Translations under genes and position numbers: made by a program
Shown: piece after piece, positions 51,960 through 57,696 of the stretch
Layout of the letters: the number at the start of each line of letters is the position of its first letter
Position numbering within the stretch: the first letter of the stretch is position 1
Notes under the pieces: model-generated
Told to the model about the DNA's origin: nothing
Seen by the model: the letters and a program-made list of their open reading frames with translations, nothing else
Database searches by the model: none
Assembly (NCBI GenBank): GCA_964438735.1
Contig: CAYTLW010000040.1
Span: forward strand, 1 to 57,696
Source of the DNA: CAYTLW01 sp964438735
Lineage (GTDB): Bacteria > Myxococcota_A > UBA9042
DNA length: 57,696 bases
Direction: 5' to 3'

Positions 51960-53618
51960 GTGAGCGCTCGCTCGAACCTCCTGATCGTCGCGGCGATCGC
52001 GGTCCTGGCCTGTACCCGTGCGCCGGGACCCGACGACGCTTCACCGGCCCTACCCGATAGCAGCGGCTCGTTCGACGCCGGCAAATCGCCTGCATCGGAC
52101 GCGGCCGATACCGGCGCGCGGACGCCGGATGCGGCCGTCGATGGCAGCAAGACGGGCACCGACGTCAAACCGGCCACCGACGCCGGGTCGGTCGACGCCG
52201 GCGCCGTGCCGGATACCGCAGCGCCACTGCCCAAGGTCTGTGTGCCGGGCCAACAGCGCTGCGAGGGGCTGCTGGCGGCGACCTGTTCGCCGACGGGCGA
52301 TGGCTGGACGCTTCACCCGTGTTTCGCCGGTCAGATCTGCCAGGGCACAGCCTGCGTGCCGCTCAAAGACAACCTGATGATCGTGTTCGATACGTCAGGC
52401 TCCATGGGCGCCAAGGTCAGCGGCAAGACCTGTCCGATGCAGACCTTTCCCAACTGCGATCCTTCCAAGGGTTGCAGTCGCATGGATGTATCGAAGCTGG
52501 TCTTTGGTGCGGTGCTCGACCAGATCAACCTCAAGACCACCAACCTGGCGTTGTTCCGCTTCCCTCAGCGGGTCGGCAAGTTGAAGGCCACCTCGTGCAA
52601 TGTGGGCCACTACATCGGCATCCAGAAGCTGACCGGCGACACGGCCGACCTGCAACGGGTGACGCCGGAGTCGGACTGGTACTGGGACTTCGTCGACCAG
52701 ATCCTCTGTGTGCCGTTTCCGCGCAACCCGGCCGAAGCGCTCAAGACCAAGCCGGACATCGTCAAGTGGATGGACGGCGCCGAGAAGCTGGTCAAGTCCA
52801 AGACCAAGTGCGGCAACCCTTCGGCCACTTGCCAGGCCAACGCCAAGTGCGGTGCTGGCGGCTGCTGTTCGAGCGCTTGCTGGAAGCACAGCAGCAGCCC
52901 GGAGCTTCGCGCCAGCGGTGGCACGCCCATTGGCAAGACGCTGTTCTACGTCGGCGAGTACATGCGCAACCGCGTGGTCATCGACGGCAAGGCATGCATC
53001 GTCGACGACGACTGCATCAACCCCAATTACCGCTGCAAGCAGGGCTACTGCACCGATCCAGCGCGCGACTGCCGGCAGAATGTGGTGGTCCTGTTCACCG
53101 ACGGCGGCGAGAACAACGATCCGAGCAAGTTCTTTGCGCCCCAGGCCAGCGCCATGCGGCTCGCCTACGGCCTGGCGTGCAAGACCGATGGCGACTGCGT
53201 CGGCGGCGCCACGTGCGTCAGCAGCCGATGCCGACCCGCCGGCGCCACGGGCTACGCCTGCCTGTCGACCGGGCTACCGTGTAAGCCGAGCGACAAGAAC
53301 CCGAAAAGCAAGACGTTTTGTCCCAAACAGGCCGGCCAGAGCATCACCTGCCTGCCGGATCCGACCAAGTCCATCACCGCGGCGGCGACAAAGGTCGTCG
53401 ACAACGTGTTGCGATCGCCCGATGGCAAGCCTTTTGGCGTCAGAGTACACGTGGTCGACATCAGCGGCTCGAAGCTGTTGACCAAGAGCTTCTACCTGTC
53501 TGTGGCCGGTCGGGGGCGCTTGTTGACCGCCGATGCCGCTGATCCCGACCAGTTCATGGCGGCCCTTCAGAGCGCTTTCGACATGAAGAACAAGAAGGTT
53601 TGTGGTACCAATCCATAG
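51960..53618 (+). CDS. Von Willebrand factor A lipoprotein, copy 1
   Basis: A 552-residue lipoprotein (signal peptide ending AVLAC, then a long Asp/Ala/Thr linker to residue 90). A cysteine-rich stretch leads into a VWA domain with MIDAS motif DTSGSMG near residue 143 and, much later, LFTDGGENND. Between them are cysteine-rich insertions (CSRMDVSKLVF, CGAGGCCSSACW), and a later cluster of cysteines (CKTDGDCVGGATCVSS). The end (FGVRVHVVDISGS to KVCGTNP) forms the last VWA strands. The domain would bind metal and ligand at the outer membrane surface. GTG 51960 is the start. Strongly similar to the next gene. Confidence 0.82.
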   Translation: MSARSNLLIVAAIAVLACTRAPGPDDASPALPDSSGSFDAGKSPASDAADTGARTPDAAVDGSKTGTDVKPATDAGSVDAGAVPDTAAPLPKVCVPGQQRCEGLLAATCSPTGDGWTLHPCFAGQICQGTACVPLKDNLMIVFDTSGSMGAKVSGKTCPMQTFPNCDPSKGCSRMDVSKLVFGAVLDQINLKTTNLALFRFPQRVGKLKATSCNVGHYIGIQKLTGDTADLQRVTPESDWYWDFVDQILCVPFPRNPAEALKTKPDIVKWMDGAEKLVKSKTKCGNPSATCQANAKCGAGGCCSSACWKHSSSPELRASGGTPIGKTLFYVGEYMRNRVVIDGKACIVDDDCINPNYRCKQGYCTDPARDCRQNVVVLFTDGGENNDPSKFFAPQASAMRLAYGLACKTDGDCVGGATCVSSRCRPAGATGYACLSTGLPCKPSDKNPKSKTFCPKQAGQSITCLPDPTKSITAAATKVVDNVLRSPDGKPFGVRVHVVDISGSKLLTKSFYLSVAGRGRLLTADAADPDQFMAALQSAFDMKNKKVCGTNP

Positions 53619-53681
53619 GCGGGACGAGATCAGATAGACTGGGTCGGACCGTGGGGACGGGCTGAGCGGGGAGCGCGCATC

Positions 53682-55592
53682 ATGCAGAATCGAAGCGAAG
53701 GAATCGCTGTGTGGTTGGCTTGTGGCCTCCTGGCGCTGGCAGTCGGCTGCAGCACAGATTCGACCCAGACAACGCCGCCCAGCGGCAACCAGGACGACAG
53801 TACGACAGCGCCCGATGCCAGCGCGGAGGACACCGTATCGGATGCAAGCGCGGTGGTGGACGCGGCCGACGATCCGGACGCAGGCTCAGGCGCCACAGAC
53901 AGCGCATCAGGGCAGCCGGATACGGCCAAGGTCGACGACGCCGGTGCCGGCGATGTGGCCGTCGACATGGGAGCCGAGGACACCGGCCCGGTCGATACCA
54001 CACCAGTCAAGGTCTGCAACCTGGGGCAGAGCAAGTGTGCGGGCGCCAAGCTGGCCACCTGCGGGGTCTACGAGGACGGCTGGATCGAGACCAGCTGCTT
54101 CCCCGGGCTGACCTGCGCTGAAAAGAACGGCAAGGGCCTGTGCGTGCCCGTCAGCAACAACCTGATCATCGCGTTCGATACGTCGGGCTCCATGAACAGC
54201 AAGGTGCCCAACTGCACCAAAGGCACGCCCTCGCCGCCGCTTTGCGATCCCAACAAGGGCTGCAGCCGCATGGATGTCTCCAAGGTCACCTTCAAGAAGG
54301 CGTTGCAGAAGATCGACGGCCAGGTCACGCGCATGGCGTTGTTCCGCTTCCCGCAGAAGATCAACTTCAAGAAGAGCTCGCTGAGCTGCACCTCCGGCTA
54401 CTACCAGGGCCAGTCCATCGTCAGCGGCGAGACCAACCCCGGGCCCAAGGATCAGGAGTTCGTCGACGACTCGCCGATCTCCAAGTGGTACTGGCAGACG
54501 CTCAACGAGACCCTGTGCGTGCCCTTCCCCAGCGACGGCCAGGCCAAGACCAAGCAGGAGATTCTGAAGTGGATGGACGGCACTGAGACCAAGAAGCAGG
54601 TCGGCACCTGCGCTTCCACCAGCAGCTATACCTGCAACCCCGCGCCGGGTTGCGCCGGGGCCTGCTGTCCTGTCAACCAGTGCTGGATCCATGACGACCC
54701 GGAGTTCCGCCCCACCGGCGGTACGCCCATCGGCAAGACGCTGTTCTACATCGGCGAATACCTGCGCAATCGGGTGGTGATCGACGGCAAGTCCTGCAAG
54801 ACCACAGCCGACTGCAACAACGTCAACTACGACTGCAAGCAGGATGGCAAGCACTGCAACACCAAGGCCGACGGCTGCACCAAGGGCAAGTGCCTGGACC
54901 CGGCGCGTAGCTGCCGCGACACGACGGTGGTGCTGTTCACCGACGGCGGCCAGGGCAACTCCAACAAGTACTTTGCGCCGTGGATGCAGGCCAAGCGGTT
55001 GGGCTTCGGCCTGGGCTGCAAGAATGACGACGACTGCGTGGGCGACTCCATCTGCGCCGAGCTCAAGGGCACCAAGCCGACGCAGAAGCACTGCCGGCGC
55101 AAGACCACCGTCACCGACTGGTACTGCAACCCCACGATGGAGCCCTGCCTGCCCAATGCCAACGAGGGCACGGGGTTGCACTGCAGCAAGGAGTGCGTGC
55201 GTGACCCGCTGTCGTACCTGTCCCACGGCACCTGGAACAAGCCCTGCACCAGCAGCAATGACTGCAACGTCGGAGCGGGCGAGAAGTGCGGCATCCCACC
55301 GAATTCGGGCCTGACCCAGAACCACTGCATCGGCTACCCGGCGCCGTTGACGGCGATCTCGAAGAACTCGGCGGACAATGTGCTGCGCTCGCCGGATGGC
55401 AAGCCCTTTGGTGTTCGTCTTTTCGTGGTCGATATCAGCGGCGCCTCATCGCTCAAGAACTCCATGAGCCTGGCGCTGGCTGGCAATGGCAAGCTGCTGG
55501 GGGCGGATGCATCCGATCCCGACAACTTCCTCAAGACCCTCGACAAGGCCTTCGATATCAAGAACCTGAAGGTCTGTGGGGAGACCTTGTAG
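53682..55592 (+). CDS. Von Willebrand factor A lipoprotein, copy 2
   Basis: A 636-residue lipoprotein with lipobox LAVGC and a Ser/Thr/Asp linker. It is paralogous to the preceding gene: DTSGSMN (near residue 166), GCSRMDVSKVTFKKAL, GGTPIGKTLFYIGEYLRNRVVIDGK, LFTDGGQGN and the same ending SPDGKPFGVRLFVVDISGAS to NLKVCGETL. It is longer because of extra cysteine-bearing loops (CAELKGTKPTQKHC, CSKECVRDPLSYL). ATG 53682 has GGGGAG upstream. The 63-base gap could allow its own promoter, but none is clear. Tandem duplication is likely. Confidence 0.82.
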   Translation: MQNRSEGIAVWLACGLLALAVGCSTDSTQTTPPSGNQDDSTTAPDASAEDTVSDASAVVDAADDPDAGSGATDSASGQPDTAKVDDAGAGDVAVDMGAEDTGPVDTTPVKVCNLGQSKCAGAKLATCGVYEDGWIETSCFPGLTCAEKNGKGLCVPVSNNLIIAFDTSGSMNSKVPNCTKGTPSPPLCDPNKGCSRMDVSKVTFKKALQKIDGQVTRMALFRFPQKINFKKSSLSCTSGYYQGQSIVSGETNPGPKDQEFVDDSPISKWYWQTLNETLCVPFPSDGQAKTKQEILKWMDGTETKKQVGTCASTSSYTCNPAPGCAGACCPVNQCWIHDDPEFRPTGGTPIGKTLFYIGEYLRNRVVIDGKSCKTTADCNNVNYDCKQDGKHCNTKADGCTKGKCLDPARSCRDTTVVLFTDGGQGNSNKYFAPWMQAKRLGFGLGCKNDDDCVGDSICAELKGTKPTQKHCRRKTTVTDWYCNPTMEPCLPNANEGTGLHCSKECVRDPLSYLSHGTWNKPCTSSNDCNVGAGEKCGIPPNSGLTQNHCIGYPAPLTAISKNSADNVLRSPDGKPFGVRLFVVDISGASSLKNSMSLALAGNGKLLGADASDPDNFLKTLDKAFDIKNLKVCGETL

Positions 55593-55596
55593 GTCG

Positions 55597-56538
55597 TCAC
55601 TTCGTAGATTCGTGCAACATGGCCGCGCCGATGCAGCCGGCGTCGGTGCCCAGGGTGCCGACTTCGATGCGGAGCGGCTGACGGTGGCCTCCGGATGCGG
55701 GCCGTAGCGCTTGCTCGATGGCTGGGCGGAGCTGATCCAGCGCGCCGGCGATGCCGCCGGCCAGGATGACCAACGGCACATCAAAGACCGACTGCAGGCT
55801 CTGCAGGGCGCGGCCGAGGGCGGTGCCGGCGATGCGGACGATGTCAGCGGCGACTGGGTGACCGGATGCGGCCTCGGAGAAGAGCCTGATGATGTCATCT
55901 GGCCGCCCCTCATCGACCAGGCCGTAGATGCGCATCAGGCGTAGCAGGCCTGTCTGGGAGGCGTATTGCTCCAGGCAGCCGCAGCCGCCGCAACCACAAG
56001 GCGGACCGGCGGGATCGACGCAGATGTGACCGAGTTCGGCGCCGCGACCTCGGCTGCCGCGGTGCAGACGGCCGCCGAGCACGATGCCGCCGCCGACGCC
56101 GGTGCCCAGGGCCAGGCAGAGCTGGTCTGGTTGACCGTGGCCCGCGCCGGCCGCGGCCTCTCCCCAAGCGATGCAGTTGACGTCATTGTCGATGTGCACG
56201 GGCACTTCGATGGCCCGGGCGAGCGCAGGTCCGAGGGAGAAATCGTTGAGCCAGGGCAGGTTCGGGCTGTCGCAGATCCGGCCTGCGGCGGCGTCGAGAA
56301 CTCCGGGCACACCGACTCCGACGGCGCTGACATGGGTGTCGCTGGCCAGATCCAGCAGGGCCCTCCGCAAACGGGAGACCAGAGCCGTTGGTGTTCGGTC
56401 GGCTGGCCGCAGGTCCAGGATCCTGCGATCGAGCACCTTCGCCGCCTCCCCACCAGTGCGCGCCAGCAGGGCCAGCTTGAGCCGCGTACCGCCCACATCG
56501 ATGCCGATGAGGTGTTCGGCGGACGCATCAACCGTCAT
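55597..56538 (-). CDS. ROK-family sugar kinase (glucokinase-like)
   Basis: A 313-residue ROK protein. The phosphate-binding DVGGTRLK lies near residue 14, DNDVNCIAWGE holds the catalytic Asp, GTGVGGGIVLGG is the second phosphate motif, and the zinc motif ELGH...CGCGGCGCLEQYAS is complete. ROK kinases with intact catalytic residues phosphorylate glucose, N-acetylmannosamine or related sugars; no DNA-binding domain is attached, so it is not a repressor. ATG 56538 overlaps the end of tlyA by 11 bases. Confidence 0.9.
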   Translation of the reverse strand: MTVDASAEHLIGIDVGGTRLKLALLARTGGEAAKVLDRRILDLRPADRTPTALVSRLRRALLDLASDTHVSAVGVGVPGVLDAAAGRICDSPNLPWLNDFSLGPALARAIEVPVHIDNDVNCIAWGEAAAGAGHGQPDQLCLALGTGVGGGIVLGGRLHRGSRGRGAELGHICVDPAGPPCGCGGCGCLEQYASQTGLLRLMRIYGLVDEGRPDDIIRLFSEAASGHPVAADIVRIAGTALGRALQSLQSVFDVPLVILAGGIAGALDQLRPAIEQALRPASGGHRQPLRIEVGTLGTDAGCIGAAMLHESTK

Positions 56539-57286
56539 CGACGCCTCCCCGACCCAGCCAGACGAAGACCTCTCGATTGCCCTTGGGTCCAGCCACGCGG
56601 CTGTCCGCCTGGCCCAACTTGCGCCAGCCCAACTCTGCGGCCGCGGTGCAGACCAACCCCACGGCGTGGTGGCGCAGGTCGTCATCACGCACCACGCCGC
56701 CCTGGCCCACGTCGGCGGACGGCAGCTCGAACTGCGGCTTGACCATCACCAGCAGCCAGGCGGGGTCGGCGGCGATGGCGGTCAGGGCGGGCAACAAGGC
56801 GCGGACCCGGATGAAGCTGGCGTCCACGGTGACCAGATCAGCAGGCCATGGCAGGTCGCCGGCTTTGAGCAGTCGGGCGTTGCAGCGTTCACGGACGATG
56901 ACCCGCTCATCTCGACGGATGCGATCGGCGAGCAGTCCATACCCCACGTCGACACAACAGACGGAAGCCGCCCCCGCCTGCAACAGACAGTCTGTGAAGC
57001 CGCCGGTAGCGGCGCCGATGTCCGCGACCCGACGCCCGCTGACGGCCATCTCCAGGTCGGCCAGCGCGCCGTGCAGTTTGTCGCCACCGCGGGAGACGAA
57101 GCGGCTTCGATTGTCGCCTTTGAGGCGAAGCGAAGCGGCGGCGGGGATGCGTGTTCCGGGCTTGGTCTGCGGTCTATCGTCCACCAATACGCGACCCTGC
57201 ATCACCAGACCACGGGCCTGGCGCAGGTCTGTGGCCAGCCCGTCGGAGACCAGTCGTTCGTCCAGACGTGGGCGAGGCGGACTCAT
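56528..57286 (-). CDS. tlyA: TlyA-family rRNA 2'-O-methyltransferase
   Basis: A 252-residue protein with an S4 RNA-binding domain (residues 7-60: RLDERLVSDGLATDLRQARGLVMQGRVLVDD, in pieces) and an FtsJ-like AdoMet methyltransferase domain. SRGGDKLHGAL, the AdoMet motif DIGAATGGFTDCLLQAGA, VTVDASFI, VMVKPQFE and NREVFVWLG are as in TlyA, which methylates 16S and 23S rRNA riboses and was once called haemolysin. The usual position between xseB and a kinase gene supports the call. The start at 57286 is 6 bases after the xseB stop. Confidence 0.9.
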   Translation of the reverse strand: MSPPRPRLDERLVSDGLATDLRQARGLVMQGRVLVDDRPQTKPGTRIPAAASLRLKGDNRSRFVSRGGDKLHGALADLEMAVSGRRVADIGAATGGFTDCLLQAGAASVCCVDVGYGLLADRIRRDERVIVRERCNARLLKAGDLPWPADLVTVDASFIRVRALLPALTAIAADPAWLLVMVKPQFELPSADVGQGGVVRDDDLRHHAVGLVCTAAAELGWRKLGQADSRVAGPKGNREVFVWLGRGGVDDG

Positions 57287-57292
57287 TGGAAA

Positions 57293-57565
57293 TCACGGTT
57301 CGAAGGGCGCGGTCTGGGGCGCTTCCGCGCTGCCCGTGAGGACCTCGATCCGCTTCTCGGCAGCGTCCAGGATGCGGCTGGCCTGTCCGCTGACCTCCAC
57401 GCCACGCTCGAAAGCCGCCAGGCTCTGCTCCAAGGGCAACTCGCCGCCCTCGAGCTGTCCCACGATGCGGTCCAATTCATCCACCAAGGCCTCGAATCCG
57501 GGCTCGTCCGGGTCCGCTGCTGTGGTCTCATCCGCAGCGGTCGCTTTCTTCTCTTCGTTCTGCAC
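57293..57565 (-). CDS. xseB: Exodeoxyribonuclease VII small subunit
   Basis: A 90-residue XseB. After an acidic N-terminal stretch it has the family core FEALVDELDRIVGQLEGGELPLEQSLAAFERGVEV, in pieces, and a short helix ending RIEVL. With XseA it degrades single-stranded DNA to oligonucleotides. GTG 57565 is favoured because GGAGG stands 4 bases upstream and the length is then usual; an in-frame GTG at 57643 would add 26 residues. xseA would lie beyond the window's edge, if present. Confidence 0.9.
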   Translation of the reverse strand: MQNEEKKATAADETTAADPDEPGFEALVDELDRIVGQLEGGELPLEQSLAAFERGVEVSGQASRILDAAEKRIEVLTGSAEAPQTAPFEP

Positions 57566-57696
57566 GGCTCCTCCCGGGGCGCGCGGTCCGGGGCGCGCCT
57601 GCCGATCGTCTACCACGGGGAGAGATTTGAAAAGCACGGGCACGTCCGGTGGTCGAGAAGGCCCATGTCGTGTAGGTTGCCCCCCATGTCGCGGCA

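Noticed and set aside
48356..52234. Minus-strand open frame of about 1,290 codons
   Set aside because: Antisense to two plus-strand genes with proper starts, a promoter and a lipobox; composition is shadow-like.
57687..57696. ATG at the right edge as the start of a new gene
   Set aside because: Only ten bases remain; nothing can be supported.

Overview
The window is a high-GC bacterial chromosome segment of delta-proteobacterial (Myxococcota/Bradymonadota-like) character. The signs are very large secreted cysteine-rich proteins, many lipoproteins with Asp/Ala/Thr-rich linkers after the lipidated cysteine, a Ser/Thr kinase with a zinc-ribbon start and a PEGA tail, von Willebrand A lipoproteins and an NtrC-type regulator. 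The taxon is an inference; no rRNA gene is present to confirm it.

Region 1-3380 is an accessory patch: the end of an unknown gene, a DUF5063 protein, a helix-turn-helix/PIN toxin-antitoxin pair, a small zinc-ribbon gene broken by an in-frame TAG, a HigBA module whose toxin is reduced to its two ends by an internal deletion, and a DUF1801 protein. A 17-bp direct repeat (39-55 and 2009-2025), both copies encoding the same C-terminal residues and a stop, brackets part of it.

Region 3385-9204 (minus) runs from a cysteine-rich lipoprotein into hutU-hutI (histidine catabolism) and a beta-class DNA methyltransferase, the last three overlapping by ATGA. Divergently, 9418-24176 carries two giant (about 2,480 and 2,435 residue) lipoproteins built of dozens of repeats resembling the Dictyostelium extracellular-matrix CTDC repeat, ending in tandem beta-rich modules.

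Region 24207-34258 is mostly housekeeping: an unknown acidic protein, an RluA pseudouridine synthase overlapping an acyl-CoA mutase large subunit, an alpha/beta hydrolase, D-aminoacyl-tRNA deacylase, an unknown protein, a COG2509 FAD dehydrogenase overlapping a YkgJ-type cysteine-cluster protein, and an HD-domain protein related to CCA-adding enzymes.

Region 34259-43131 holds the most striking small gene, a 104-residue peptide ending in fifteen His-Gly-Ser repeats and a Trp, which looks like a His-Xaa-Ser RiPP precursor without its usual enzymes nearby. It also holds a sigma-70-family factor, an L,D-transpeptidase lipoprotein, a small protein overlapping a Ser/Thr kinase, a glycosyltransferase, a multi-spanning membrane protein and an exported unknown.

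Region 43132-57565 begins with a promoter and a roughly 590-nt leader ending in a hairpin that hides the ribosome binding site of an RNase E/G gene. That gene overlaps an NtrC-type response regulator, which overlaps an unknown protein. Three lipoproteins follow (one unknown, two paralogous von Willebrand A proteins). A convergent operon xseB-tlyA-ROK kinase closes the window. No tRNA, rRNA, CRISPR array or insertion sequence was recognised.
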